DNA of 64,000 nucleotides from Streptomyces sp. P9-A2 (GTDB taxonomy: Bacteria > Actinomycetota > Actinomycetes > Streptomycetales > Streptomycetaceae). Under the pieces are notes generated by a model that did not search any database, was not told the DNA's origin, and was given only the letters and a program-made list of their open reading frames with translations. The stretch lies in NCBI RefSeq assembly GCF_036634175.1, contig NZ_JAZIFX010000001.1:4526001-4590000 (forward strand), in the 5' to 3' direction. The translations under genes were made by a program, and so were the position numbers. How positions within the stretch are numbered: position 1 is the stretch's first letter; each line of letters opens with the position of its first letter. Positions 1 through 8,849 of this stretch are shown piece by piece.

Positions 1-1506
1 CTTCGCCTCCTGGCCGCTGCCGCGGCGGCCGTGGCGATCCTCGGTGCGGTCGTCATGCGGCACTGGGACGCCCAGGCCGGCAAGCAGGTCGCCGACCTCA
101 CGCGCGCGCGTGCCGGTGACGAGTGGCGTTTCGAGGAGCGGGTCGCCGAACTGGAGTCCGACCTCGAGGAGTCGCGCGAGCTGCGCCTCAAGGTGGAGCA
201 CCGGCTGCGCGCCAAGCGCACGGAGCTGGCCGCGCTGCGCAATGAGCACGCGGCACTGCTCAGGCGGTACGCCGCGGCGGAGACAGGCCGGGCGACGGTC
301 CTGGAGGAGCGCCGGGTGCTCGAGATCGAGGCGACGGTTCCGGCCCGCGCGTTGACGGCGGGACCGTCGGCCGCCGAGTCCGGTGCCGCCCCCGACGGCA
401 AGGCGACCGTTCCGGCGGCAAGGACCGAGGGCGGGACCGAGGGCGGGACGACGACCGTGCCCGAGTCCGAGGCCCCCGAGTCCGAGGCCCCAGGGGCCGG
501 GGTAACCGCGGACGGTGGGGAGGAGGCCGGGCAGCCGGAAGCTCCCCAGGTCTTCTCGCCGGCGGGGTCCACACTGTTTCTGCGGGCCGACTCGGCGCTG
601 GCACGGCTCGCCGGCGACGACGAGGGAGACGACCGCCCCGCGCGGGACGTCACCGATGCGGCCGATGCCACCGATGCCACCGATGCCACCGATGCGGCCG
701 ATGCGGCCGATGCGGCCGATGCCACCGATGCCACCGATGCCACCGATGCCACCGATGCCACCGATGCGGCCGACGCGACCGAGGTGACCGATGCGGGGGC
801 CGCGGAGACGCCGGCCGACGACGCGCCGGTCGACGCCGGCACCCCTCGGGTCGGCCACCCGGCGAAGGGCGGTGACTCCGCGTCCAGGAGGGAGGACACC
901 CTGCCCGGGAACACCGTCGGGTCCCCCCGGAGCGACGGCGCCCCCGAGGACGACGACCCGGAGGACGACGACCCGGAGGACGACGACCCCGAGCCCCTCA
1001 GGGCGAGGAAGCCGCAGCAGCCGCAGGAGGGCGAGGCGGAGGGGCGGTCCGAGGCGATGACCGAGCGCGGACGCGCGACCGCCTCCTCCGGCTCGGACAC
1101 CGGCACCACGCCCGAGCAGCCGGCCCGGTCCGCACAGCCTGTCCTGCCTGCCCCGTCGGCCCCGCCCGGCAGTTCCGTGCGGCGGCCCGCCGGGCACTTC
1201 ACCGTGCCGACCGCGGTCGCGGTGGCACCACCGACCGAGCCCGTGCGGCGCCCGGTGTCCGACGGCACCTTCGACTTCTTCGGTACGCAGAACGAGGCGG
1301 AGGGCGCCGACGTGGCCGCGGCGGAGACGGTTGCCCCGCACACGGCAGAGGTCGATCCGGAGTTCGAGCCGGCCGGCCACGCGCGGGGCGTCGGCCAGGT
1401 CATCGACCTGACGGCGCACGACGAGCCGGAGCCGGCGGACGAAGAGGCAGAGGCCGGGACCGGGGCCGGGACCGGTACGAAGGGACTGCGCAGCGCGGTC
1501 TCCTGA
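1..1506 (+). CDS. Membrane-anchored coiled-coil hypothetical protein (5' truncated)
   Basis: The reading frame is open to the left edge of the window, so the true start lies outside it; a GTG at 31 is internal to a hydrophobic segment. What is visible is a transmembrane helix (about residues 1-20 of the visible part), then a charged coiled-coil stretch rich in Glu/Arg heptads (about residues 30-110), then a very long low-complexity Ala/Asp/Glu/Pro region. That region holds a run of Asp-Ala-Thr and Asp-Ala-Ala triplets at 655-780 and three copies of EDDDP near 947-990. The C-terminus (TFDFFGTQNE and IDLTAHDE) looks more constrained than the middle. I do not recognise a family with a known role. 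The architecture suggests a protein anchored by its N-terminus with a long disordered cytoplasmic or surface tail. The stop is followed by a strong hairpin, so this is the last gene of its transcript. Confidence 0.75.
   Translation, partial: LRLLAAAAAAVAILGAVVMRHWDAQAGKQVADLTRARAGDEWRFEERVAELESDLEESRELRLKVEHRLRAKRTELAALRNEHAALLRRYAAAETGRATVLEERRVLEIEATVPARALTAGPSAAESGAAPDGKATVPAARTEGGTEGGTTTVPESEAPESEAPGAGVTADGGEEAGQPEAPQVFSPAGSTLFLRADSALARLAGDDEGDDRPARDVTDAADATDATDATDAADAADAADATDATDATDATDATDAADATEVTDAGAAETPADDAPVDAGTPRVGHPAKGGDSASRREDTLPGNTVGSPRSDGAPEDDDPEDDDPEDDDPEPLRARKPQQPQEGEAEGRSEAMTERGRATASSGSDTGTTPEQPARSAQPVLPAPSAPPGSSVRRPAGHFTVPTAVAVAPPTEPVRRPVSDGTFDFFGTQNEAEGADVAAAETVAPHTAEVDPEFEPAGHARGVGQVIDLTAHDEPEPADEEAEAGTGAGTGTKGLRSAVS
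655..780 (+). repeat. 9-bp tandem repeat encoding Asp-Ala-Thr / Asp-Ala-Ala
   Basis: About fourteen near-perfect copies of a 9-bp unit, GATGCCACC or GATGCGGCC, run in frame inside the first gene. Each encodes DAT or DAA, and the two unit types occur in blocks, as expected from slippage or unequal exchange. The length is likely to vary between strains. Confidence 0.9.
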
Positions 1507-1552
1507 CGGCAGGGAGCGCACACGGCAGACCCGCCCACGGCGAACGGGGTGA

Positions 1553-1597
1553 CGCGAACGGGGTCCCGCACGGGAGACGTGCGGGACCCCGTTCGCG
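1553..1597 (+). terminator. Hairpin terminator after the coiled-coil gene
   Basis: Perfect 20-bp inverted repeat (arms 1553-1572 and 1578-1597) with a 5-nt loop, starting 46 bases after the stop at 1506. There is no T-run, which is common for Streptomyces. It lies between convergent genes and can serve both strands. It is followed at 1604-1638 by four exact copies and one variant of the heptamer GCCAGGT. Confidence 0.8.
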
Positions 1598-1645
1598 TGT
1601 CCGGCCAGGTGCCAGGTGCCAGGTGCCAGGTGCCGGGTGGCCGGG

Positions 1646-2980
1646 TCAGGCCATCCACCGGTCCGGGCGGGCGTCCCGGCGACCGGTCCGGGACCGTTCC
1701 GCCTGGGCCCGCAGCAGCTCCGCCGCCTCGCCTGCGTCCCGGAGCCGGGCCGTCACGGACTTGTTGGCCCCGGTGTCCACATGGACGTCCGCGACGCCCC
1801 GGGCGCGCTCCCAGGGCCCCTGGGACAGCCGTACGCTCTGCACCTTGGCGTGCGGCACCAGTGCGACGGTCCGGGTCAGCCGGCCGTGCCGCGCGGCGAA
1901 CACGGTGCCGGTGACGGCGAGTCCGTAGCCGCGCCACCACACCGGCATGCACCACCGCGCGCGCCGCGGCGGCCGGGAGAGCTCCGCGTGCGACGGCACT
2001 TCGACGCCGGGCAGCACCCGCGCGACGACGGATTCGGCGATCTCGCGCGGAGCGACCGGCAGCAGCAGGGAGTTGGACGAGCCCGCCACGTCGAGCTCCA
2101 CCCGCACCCAGCCCCGGCGCCGCCACAGCAGCGGCTCCACGATCCGCACGGTCTGCACCCGCCCCGGCGGGACCGTCTCGTGCACCCGGTCGAGGAGACC
2201 GTGGTCGATCCGCAGCCCGTCGGGCGACTCGCCCAGGGTCCAGTCGTACTCGGTGACGAACCGGCCGACGCTGCTCGCGCCCACCGCGCCGGCCATCGGG
2301 ACGGCGGCGGCGAGGAGCGTCCACAGGCTGTGGGTGGCCGTCCACAGCAGCGGCAGCGCGACGGCGGCGACGATCAGCCAGATCCAGGTCGCGCCGGTGA
2401 GCACGAGGGAGAGGGCGAGGACGCCGGGGGGCACGCGCAGCAGCTGCCGGGACGGGGCCTCACCCACCTCGTGCGCCGTCTCGGGTGCGAAACCGGCCGC
2501 CCGCGCGAGCAGTTCGGCACGCAGCGCGCGGGCGTCGTCGGCGCCCAGGAAGGCCAGCTCGTCCTTCTTGTCGGTACCGATGACGTCGAGCTTGAGCTTG
2601 GACACGCCCGCGACCCGCGCGAGCAGCGGCTGGGTGACGTCGATGGCCTGGATCCGCTCCAGCCGGATGTGCGCGGTACGCCGGAACAACAGCCCGGTGC
2701 GGATGCGCAGTTCGCTGTCGGTCACCGCGAAGTGGGTGAACCACCAGGTCAGGAAGCCGTAGAGGGCGGCGGCCGGGATGAGGACACCGAGCCCGATCAG
2801 CAGGGTGGTCGTCGTCAGCCGGGTCAGCTGGCGCTGTGCCTGGTCCGGGTCGTGCAGCGCCCACCCGATGATGACCGCGACGGGCGCCCACGCCCGCCTG
2901 AGCGGCGTGACGGGGTGCAGCCGGCGCTCGATCACGGGCCGCCGCTCGCGTACGGCCTCGGAGGCCTGTGAGGCGGTCAC
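1646..2980 (-). CDS. PH-domain (YdbT-like) membrane protein
   Basis: 444 residues from GTG at 2980. Hydrophobic helices near residues 55-80 and 190-230 separate three stretches typical of bacterial PH domains of the YdbS/YdbT type; the first begins with [18 protein letters not shown] and the [10 protein letters not shown] signature, and a second copy follows the middle helices ([18 protein letters not shown]). The family is membrane bound with poorly defined roles; Bacillus ydbST is linked to peptide-antibiotic tolerance. The start overlaps the stop of the upstream PH-domain gene by four bases (GTGA at 2977-2980), so the two are translationally coupled and probably act as a pair. The function here is inferred only from family membership. 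Confidence 0.8.
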   Translation of the reverse strand: MTASQASEAVRERRPVIERRLHPVTPLRRAWAPVAVIIGWALHDPDQAQRQLTRLTTTTLLIGLGVLIPAAALYGFLTWWFTHFAVTDSELRIRTGLLFRRTAHIRLERIQAIDVTQPLLARVAGVSKLKLDVIGTDKKDELAFLGADDARALRAELLARAAGFAPETAHEVGEAPSRQLLRVPPGVLALSLVLTGATWIWLIVAAVALPLLWTATHSLWTLLAAAVPMAGAVGASSVGRFVTEYDWTLGESPDGLRIDHGLLDRVHETVPPGRVQTVRIVEPLLWRRRGWVRVELDVAGSSNSLLLPVAPREIAESVVARVLPGVEVPSHAELSRPPRRARWCMPVWWRGYGLAVTGTVFAARHGRLTRTVALVPHAKVQSVRLSQGPWERARGVADVHVDTGANKSVTARLRDAGEAAELLRAQAERSRTGRRDARPDRWMA

Positions 2981-3621
2981 AACCCCGCCGATCGGGCTTC
3001 GCCCAGCTCGGTGAGCCGGTCGCGCAGTCGTTCCGCCTCGGCCGGGACGAGACCGGGGATGGTGGCGTCGGACGCCGCGGCCGCCGTGTGCAGTTGCACG
3101 CTGGCCAGCCCGAAGTGCCGTTCGAGGGGCCCGGACGTCACCTCGACCAACTGCATCCGCCCGTACGGCACGACCGTCTCCTCACGCCACAGGACACCCC
3201 GGCTGATCAGCAGGTCGTCGGAGCGCTCGGCGTACCGCCAGGAGCGCCAGTTGCGCTCCAGCATCACCCAGCCCCAGACCAGCAGGGCCAGCGGCGGCAG
3301 GGCGAACGCGGCCCAGCCGGGGCCGGCCAGCAGACCCGGGACCAGTCCGGCGGCCAGAGTGAGCAGTCCCAGCCACACCACCAGCATCAGTCGGCGCACC
3401 TTCAGCAGCCCCGGTGGCAGTGCGATCCACTGCGGCTCGTCGCCGGGGGCCGACGGCGCGCCGGAGGGGACCTCCGGCTCCTCCGGCCCCACCGGCTCCG
3501 TCGGCGCGGCCGGTTTCGCCGTCGGTCCCGTCGTCGTCCCGGTGGTCGCCGTGGCCGCCGTCGCCTCAGCGGTCCGTTCCGGTCCCGCTGTACCCGTGTC
3601 GTGCGGGTTCCCCGTATCCAT
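2977..3621 (-). CDS. PH-domain (YdbS-like) membrane protein
   Basis: 214 residues from the ATG at 3621. The N-terminal 60 residues are Ala/Thr/Pro-rich and acidic. Two hydrophobic helices follow (about residues 75-120), then a single bacterial PH domain with [20 protein letters not shown] and the [20 protein letters not shown] signature. This is the small partner of the downstream three-domain protein, with which it shares a GTGA overlap. A start further upstream would run into the divergent nuoD-like gene; the ATG at 3621 leaves 31 bp for two divergent starts. Role unknown beyond a presumed membrane or envelope function. Confidence 0.78.
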   Translation of the reverse strand: MDTGNPHDTGTAGPERTAEATAATATTGTTTGPTAKPAAPTEPVGPEEPEVPSGAPSAPGDEPQWIALPPGLLKVRRLMLVVWLGLLTLAAGLVPGLLAGPGWAAFALPPLALLVWGWVMLERNWRSWRYAERSDDLLISRGVLWREETVVPYGRMQLVEVTSGPLERHFGLASVQLHTAAAASDATIPGLVPAEAERLRDRLTELGEARSAGL

Positions 3622-3652
3622 GGCCCCAGCGTACGTAGGGGAGACTGTGTGC

Positions 3653-4804
3653 ATGACTCCTACGACGGAGACCATGGTCGGCATCGGCGGCGCCGCGGAG
3701 AGCACCGACATGGTGCTCAACATCGGGCCCCAGCATCCGTCCACGCACGGCGTGCTGCGGCTGAAGCTCGTCCTGGACGGCGAGCTCATCACCAGCGCGG
3801 AGCCCGTGATCGGCTATATGCACCGGGGCGCGGAGAAGCTGTTCGAGGCGCGGGACTACCGGCAGATCATCATGCTGGCCAACCGCCACGACTGGCTGTC
3901 GGCGTTCTCCAACGAACTGGGCGTGGTCCTCGCCGTGGAGCGGATGCTCGGCATGGAGGTCCCCGAGCGCGCGGTGTGGCTGCGCACGCTGCTCGCGGAG
4001 CTGAACCGGGTGCTCAACCACCTGATGTTCCTCGGTTCCTATCCGCTGGAACTCGGTGGCATCACACCGGTGTTCTACGCCTTCACCGAGCGCGAGGAGC
4101 TCCAGCACGTCATGGAGGAGGTCTCCGGCGGGCGCATGCACTACATGTTCAACCGCGTGGGCGGCCTCAAGGAGGACCTTCCGGCGGGATGGAGCACCCG
4201 CGCGCGCGGTGCCGTCGCCGACGTGCGCTCCCGCATGGACCGCTTCGACGACCTGGTGCTCGGCAACGAGATCTTCCGCGGCCGCACGCGCGGTGTCGGC
4301 GTCCTCTCCCCGGCGGCCGTGCACGCGTACGGGGTGAGCGGACCGATCGCCCGCGCCTCGGGCGTCGATCTCGACCTGCGCCGCGACGAGCCGTATCTCG
4401 CGTACGGCGAACTGGCGGACGTCCTGAAGGTCGTGACCCGCGAGGAGGGCGACTGCCTCGCCCGCTTCGAATGCCTCCTGGAGCAGACGTACCACTCCCT
4501 CGACCTCGCCGAGGCATGCCTCGACCGGCTCGCCGACCTGCCCCCGGGCCCCGTCAACCAGCGGCTCCCGAAGGTACTCAAGGCGCCCGAGGGGCACACG
4601 TACGCGTGGACCGAGAACCCGCTCGGCATCAACGGGTACTACCTGGTCAGCAGGGGCGAGAAGACGCCGTACCGGCTGAAGCTGCGCTCGGCGTCGTACA
4701 ACAACATCCAGGCGCTCACCGAGCTGCTGCCGGGGACTCTGGTCTCGGACATGGTGGCGATCCTGGGGTCGATGTTCTTCGTGGTGGGCGACATCGACAA
4801 GTAG
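3653..4804 (+). CDS. nuoD2: Orphan NuoD-like protein (complex I 49-kDa subunit homologue)
   Basis: 383 residues from ATG 3653, preceded by AGGGGAG at nine bases; the GTG at 3647 is too close to that site. It belongs to the NuoD/NDUFS2 family of complex I quinone-module subunits, with [11 protein letters not shown] at 26-36 and [10 protein letters not shown] at 54-63, but it is shorter than canonical NuoD of about 440 residues and no other nuo gene is nearby. His32 matches the conserved quinone-site His. The Tyr of canonical (M/L)DYL is replaced by Trp81 (HDWLSAF), and the usual C-terminal DPVMGEVDR-like tail reads FFVVGDIDK. Arg58 in HRG is the position that is dimethylated in mammalian NDUFS2, and the convergent neighbour is an NDUFAF7-type methyltransferase. 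It may be an alternative subunit or a repurposed paralogue. Family confidence is high; a role in complex I is unproven. Confidence 0.88.
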   Translation: MTPTTETMVGIGGAAESTDMVLNIGPQHPSTHGVLRLKLVLDGELITSAEPVIGYMHRGAEKLFEARDYRQIIMLANRHDWLSAFSNELGVVLAVERMLGMEVPERAVWLRTLLAELNRVLNHLMFLGSYPLELGGITPVFYAFTEREELQHVMEEVSGGRMHYMFNRVGGLKEDLPAGWSTRARGAVADVRSRMDRFDDLVLGNEIFRGRTRGVGVLSPAAVHAYGVSGPIARASGVDLDLRRDEPYLAYGELADVLKVVTREEGDCLARFECLLEQTYHSLDLAEACLDRLADLPPGPVNQRLPKVLKAPEGHTYAWTENPLGINGYYLVSRGEKTPYRLKLRSASYNNIQALTELLPGTLVSDMVAILGSMFFVVGDIDK

Positions 4805-4858
4805 GGCGGCAGGACGGCATGGCAGCAGGGCGGCAGGACGCGGAAGCGGGGAGCCGCC

Positions 4859-6001
4859 TCAGACGGCGTCCGCGAGCACGTCCGGGATCCCCACCGGCTG
4901 CAGCAGCCACCCGAAGCCGCCGAACCCGCCCGGCGCGACGAGCTCGGCGGCCTCCGAGGCGGCCGCCAGAGCCCGTACGTAGCCGGCGGGGTCGGTGGAC
5001 GCGAGGGTGAGCGGAGGGCGCGAGCCGGTGAGGCCCAGGGCGCGCAGGGCGGCACGCTGGGGGAGCAGGCGGGCGCCGGGCAGTGCGCAGGCCGCCGCGC
5101 AGGCGTCCAGGGCGACGTGCGCGGTGATGTCGCACGACCCGTCCGGTACGGGTGCGGTCTCCCTCCCCTTCCGGAAACCCGTGAGCGTCCCGAACGGCGG
5201 GCGCGCGGTCGCCGTGTGGGCGTAGTCCACGGCGACCGCGAGCCCTCGCGCGAGCGTCCCGACCGCCGACGCCCAGGCCAGGTCCCGGGTCAGCCCGATC
5301 TCCGCCCGCAGTCCCGCTCCGCTCGTGGCTCCCGCAGTGGCCTCCCCCTCCGTGGTCTCTCCGCCGTCCGTCACGGGCCCCTCGTCCGTCACGGGCCGCT
5401 CGTCCGTCACGGGCCGCTCGCCCGTGAGGGGCCACCACCGTGCCAGCCACTCCGCCTCCGGGCCGGTGACCGGCGGTCCGAGCCGTTCCGTTCCGTGGTC
5501 GTCCACCAGGACCAGTCGGGGGACGCCCGCCGGGTCGGCCTCGGCGACCTCCAGGGGCACGTTGTCCAGCCACTCGTTGGCGAACAGCAGCCCCGTGATC
5601 CGCTCCGGGGGCTCGGCCCGCCACTCGACCCGTCGGTCGAGGCCGCCGGGACGGCCGGCGAGTTCGACGGCGTACGCACGTGTGCGTCCCGCCACGTCGG
5701 CGGGCAGCGCGGCGAGCACCCCGGCGGCCAGTTCGCCCCGGCCCGCCGCCATGTCCACGAAGTCGAGCACCGCGGGCCGGCCCAGCGTCTCGTCGACCCG
5801 GCACAGCAGACGCGCCACGGCCCCCGCGAACAGCGGTGAGGCGTGCACCGACGTACGGAAGTGCCCGGCGGGGCCCTCCGGCCCGCGGTAGAACCCGTCC
5901 GGTCCGTACAGAGCCGCCCGGGTCGCCGCCCGCCACCCGCGCGGGCCGCCTTCCGCACCCGCCCCCGCCGTCACCGGCGCCACCCGCTCGTCGCCGCCCA
6001 T
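4859..6001 (-). CDS. SAM-dependent methyltransferase, MidA/NDUFAF7 (DUF185) family
   Basis: 380 residues from ATG 6001. The N-terminal part carries the family hallmarks: [24 protein letters not shown], then a SAM-binding segment [19 protein letters not shown] (about 77-95), and [15 protein letters not shown], in which the NE-DN block matches the NEFFDALP region of the family. A low-complexity insertion around residues 195-230 consists of repeated [12 protein letters not shown]. Mitochondrial NDUFAF7/MidA methylates an Arg of the NuoD homologue NDUFS2. Here the gene sits tail to tail with an orphan NuoD that keeps that Arg, so the pairing may be enzyme and substrate (inference). The 54-bp gap between the two convergent genes holds no obvious strong hairpin. 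Confidence 0.82.
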   Translation of the reverse strand: MGGDERVAPVTAGAGAEGGPRGWRAATRAALYGPDGFYRGPEGPAGHFRTSVHASPLFAGAVARLLCRVDETLGRPAVLDFVDMAAGRGELAAGVLAALPADVAGRTRAYAVELAGRPGGLDRRVEWRAEPPERITGLLFANEWLDNVPLEVAEADPAGVPRLVLVDDHGTERLGPPVTGPEAEWLARWWPLTGERPVTDERPVTDEGPVTDGGETTEGEATAGATSGAGLRAEIGLTRDLAWASAVGTLARGLAVAVDYAHTATARPPFGTLTGFRKGRETAPVPDGSCDITAHVALDACAAACALPGARLLPQRAALRALGLTGSRPPLTLASTDPAGYVRALAAASEAAELVAPGGFGGFGWLLQPVGIPDVLADAV

Positions 6002-6165
6002 GTCACCGGTGCCACCGGCTCGCCGTCGCCACTGCCGCCGTCGTCATCGGCCCAGGTTACGTCCGGGGAGGTGCCGGACCTCCACCTTGCGGAGTACACG
6101 TGCGGACCGGGGATCGGCCCTCCGGTTGACCCCTGCACGCATTTCGCTTCCCTACGCTGGGTCAC

Positions 6166-7365
6166 GTGCAGCGCTTCTACGATTTTCTCCGCAGGCACCC
6201 GGCATGGGTCGACGGCTTCTGGGCCGTGGTCCTGTTCGGGATCTCGTTGTTCAGCGGAGCGCCCGTCGAGGAGGGGCACGGGACCCCGCCGACGGCCGTG
6301 GCCGTACCGGTCATGCTGCTGCTTTCCCTGGTCGTCGCGCTGCGCCGCCGGATGCCGGAGCGGATGCTGGTGCTGGCCCTCGTGGTGGGCCTGCTCCAGG
6401 TGGTCCTCGACGTGGCGGTCCTGCCCGCGGACTTCGCCATGCTGGTGATCGTCTACACGGTCGCCGCCGTCGGCGCCCGCTGGGCCTCCCTGCTCGCGCT
6501 CGGCGCCGGACTGTGCGCGGCACCGGTGGCGCAGGCGCGCTGGCCGTTCGAGGACGTGAGCGTGGCGGGCAACATCGCCATGGTGATATTCCAGACCGTG
6601 CCCTTCGTCCTCGCCTGGGTGCTCGGCGACTCCATGCGCACCCGGCGTGCCTACTTCGCCCAGCTCGAGGAGCGCGCCGCGCGGCTCGAGAAGGAGCGCG
6701 AGGCGCAGTCGAAGGTCGCGGTCGCCGCCGAGCGCGCCCGCATCGCGCGCGAACTGCACGACGTCGTCGCGCACAACGTGTCGGTGATGGTGGTGCAGGC
6801 GGACGGCGCCGCCTACGTCCTCGACACGGCGCCCGACCAGGCGAAGAACGCCCTGGAGACGATCTCCTCCACCGGCCGGCAGGCGCTCGCCGAGATGCGC
6901 CGCCTGCTCGGCGTGCTGCGTACCGGCGAGCACCAGGAGGCCGGGGAGTACGTGCCGCAGCCCGACGTACGGCAGATCGAGGATCTCGTCGAGCAGTGCC
7001 GGGAATCCGGGCTGCCGGTGGACTTCAAGATCGAGGGCACCCCGCGTCCCCTGCCCAGCGGCCTCGAACTCACCGCGTACCGCATCGTGCAGGAGGCGCT
7101 CACCAACACCCGCAAGCACGGTGGGCCCAACACGGGCGCCGGTGTGCGCCTGGTGTACTTCGACGACGGTCTCGGCCTGCTCATCGAGGACGACGGCAAG
7201 GGCGCCCCGCACGAGCTGTACGAGGAGGGCGGGTTCGACGGCCAGGGGCACGGTCTGATCGGGATGCGCGAGCGGGTCGGTATGGTCGGCGGCACCCTGG
7301 ACGCGGGTCCGAGGCCGGGCGGAGGGTTCCGTATCAGTGTCCTGCTGCCCCTCAAACCCGCTTGA
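6166..7365 (+). CDS. NarL-family sensor histidine kinase
   Basis: 399 residues from GTG 6166. The N-terminal half is a membrane sensor with four to five hydrophobic helices (about residues 18-150) and no sizeable extracytoplasmic loop, as in intramembrane-sensing kinases. A short coiled coil (about 155-185) leads to the HisKA_3 dimerisation box RIARELHDVVAHNVSVM with the phospho-acceptor His198. The ATPase domain follows with YRIVQEALTNTRKHG (N box), LIEDDGKG and GHGLIGMRERV (G boxes). The response regulator gene starts 68 bp downstream on the same strand, so the pair is presumably co-transcribed. The signal is unknown. Confidence 0.92.
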   Translation: MQRFYDFLRRHPAWVDGFWAVVLFGISLFSGAPVEEGHGTPPTAVAVPVMLLLSLVVALRRRMPERMLVLALVVGLLQVVLDVAVLPADFAMLVIVYTVAAVGARWASLLALGAGLCAAPVAQARWPFEDVSVAGNIAMVIFQTVPFVLAWVLGDSMRTRRAYFAQLEERAARLEKEREAQSKVAVAAERARIARELHDVVAHNVSVMVVQADGAAYVLDTAPDQAKNALETISSTGRQALAEMRRLLGVLRTGEHQEAGEYVPQPDVRQIEDLVEQCRESGLPVDFKIEGTPRPLPSGLELTAYRIVQEALTNTRKHGGPNTGAGVRLVYFDDGLGLLIEDDGKGAPHELYEEGGFDGQGHGLIGMRERVGMVGGTLDAGPRPGGGFRISVLLPLKPA

Positions 7366-7433
7366 CGTCCCCACGCTTGCGCACGCCCTTTATTGACACC
7401 TGTAACACCTTCTGGATGAGGGAAGAGGCCCCG

Positions 7434-8105
7434 ATGGCGATCCGCGTGATGCTCGTCGACGACCAGGTACTGCTGCGCACCGGATTCCGGATGGTGCTCG
7501 CCGCCCAGCCGGACATGGAGGTCGTGGCGGAGGCGGGCGACGGCGTGGAGGCCCTCCAGGTGCTGCGGTCCACCGCCGTCGACGTGGTGCTCATGGACGT
7601 CCGGATGCCGAAGCTGGACGGGGTGGAGACGACCCGCCGGATCTGCGCGGACACCGACCCGCCGAAGGTGCTGATCCTGACCACGTTCGACCTCGACGAG
7701 TACGCCTTCTCCGGGCTGAAGGCGGGCGCCTCCGGCTTCATGCTCAAGGACGTGCCGCCCGGTGAACTGCTCGCCGCGATCCGCGCGGTGCACAGCGGCG
7801 ACGCCGTGGTCGCCCCGTCCACCACCCGCCGGCTCCTGGACCGCTTCGCACCCATGCTGCCGAGCACCACCGCGCAGCCCCAGCACAAGGAACTGGAGCG
7901 GCTCACCGGGCGGGAGCGGGAGGTCATGGTGCTGGTCGCGCAGGGCCTGTCCAACGGCGAGATCGCGGCCCGTCTGGTGCTGTCGGAGGCGACCGTGAAG
8001 ACGCACGTGGGCCGCATCCTGACCAAGCTGGGGCTGCGGGACCGGGTGCAGGTGGTGGTCCTCGCCTACGAGACGGGACTGGTACGGGCCGGCGGACAGG
8101 GCTGA
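7434..8105 (+). CDS. NarL/LuxR-family response regulator
   Basis: 223 residues from ATG 7434, chosen because GGAAGAG lies six bases upstream; an in-frame ATG at 7416 has no good site. Receiver domain (1-120) with the acidic pair Asp9/Asp10, phospho-acceptor Asp55 in VVLMDVRMPK, the switch Thr in LILTTFD, and Lys in MLKDVPPGEL. A linker leads to a LuxR-type HTH (about 155-215) with LTGREREVMVLVAQGLSNGE and EATVKTHVGRILTKLGLRDR. It is the cognate partner of the histidine kinase just upstream. No target site was identified. Confidence 0.93.
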   Translation: MAIRVMLVDDQVLLRTGFRMVLAAQPDMEVVAEAGDGVEALQVLRSTAVDVVLMDVRMPKLDGVETTRRICADTDPPKVLILTTFDLDEYAFSGLKAGASGFMLKDVPPGELLAAIRAVHSGDAVVAPSTTRRLLDRFAPMLPSTTAQPQHKELERLTGREREVMVLVAQGLSNGEIAARLVLSEATVKTHVGRILTKLGLRDRVQVVVLAYETGLVRAGGQG

Positions 8106-8171
8106 CCTCGCCGCAGAGCCGACTTCGCGCACGGGGCTGACCGGACGCCCGCGCGTCGGTAGGGTCTGCGC

Positions 8172-8804
8172 ATGCTCCTGTGGATCAACGGTCCCTTCGG
8201 GGGCGGCAAGACGCAGACCGCGCACGAGGTGCGGCGCCGTCTGCCGGGCAGTGTCATCTGCGATCCGGAGCATGTGGGCTTCGGCCTGCACCGGATGCTC
8301 CCGCCGCAGCTCCGGGGGGACTTCCAGGACCTGGCCTCCTGGCGGCAGGGGGTTGTCGAGGTCCTCGACCTGGTGCTGACCCGGCACGACGGCGTCGTGA
8401 TCGTACCCATGACGGTCACGGACCCGGACCACTTCGCCGAGACCGTCGGGCGTCTGCGGGAACTCGGCCACGACGTACGCCACTTCACCCTTCTCGCCGA
8501 ACGCGGGACGGTGCTGCGGCGGCTGCGCGAGCGCGGCTTCGGGCGCCTCCTGAAGTACGTCGGCGGGAAGAACGCGGTCCCGCGCCGGGAGAACTGGGCC
8601 GTGCGGCGGCTCGACCACTGCCTGGAGCGGCTGGCCGAGCCGGAGTTCGCCGAGCACCTGTGGACCGACCACACGACCGTCCCGAAGACGGCGGACCGCA
8701 TCGCCGTCCTGGCCGGACTGACCCTGCGCCCCAACCACGAGGGCCCGCTGCGGACTTGGCTGCGGCAGGCGGGCGTCGGAATCCGGCACATCCGCTTCGA
8801 CTGA
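8172..8804 (+). CDS. TmrB-like P-loop ATPase
   Basis: 210 residues from ATG 8172. Walker A is close to the N-terminus, NGPFGGGKTQTAHEVRRRL (about 6-24), and is followed by an adenylate-kinase-like layout: CDPEHVGFGLHRMLP, then VVIVPMTVTDP and FTLLAERGTVLRRLRERG. This resembles the AAA_33/TmrB family, whose Bacillus member gives tunicamycin resistance, and many actinobacterial homologues of unknown substrate. It follows the two-component pair on the same strand by 66 bp, but there is no overlap to indicate coupling. A resistance role is possible but cannot be read from the sequence. Confidence 0.78.
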   Translation: MLLWINGPFGGGKTQTAHEVRRRLPGSVICDPEHVGFGLHRMLPPQLRGDFQDLASWRQGVVEVLDLVLTRHDGVVIVPMTVTDPDHFAETVGRLRELGHDVRHFTLLAERGTVLRRLRERGFGRLLKYVGGKNAVPRRENWAVRRLDHCLERLAEPEFAEHLWTDHTTVPKTADRIAVLAGLTLRPNHEGPLRTWLRQAGVGIRHIRFD

Positions 8805-8849
8805 GGCACCGTCGTACACGGGCCGGTCGGCCGGTGTCCGGGGCCGCCG

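Noticed and set aside
1616..2971. Long plus-strand frame opposite the PH-domain gene
   Set aside because: It is an antisense shadow: protein motifs and codon bias are on the minus strand.
6813..8819. Long minus-strand frame across the two-component genes
   Set aside because: Complement of genes with clear kinase and receiver motifs; high GC creates long antisense frames.
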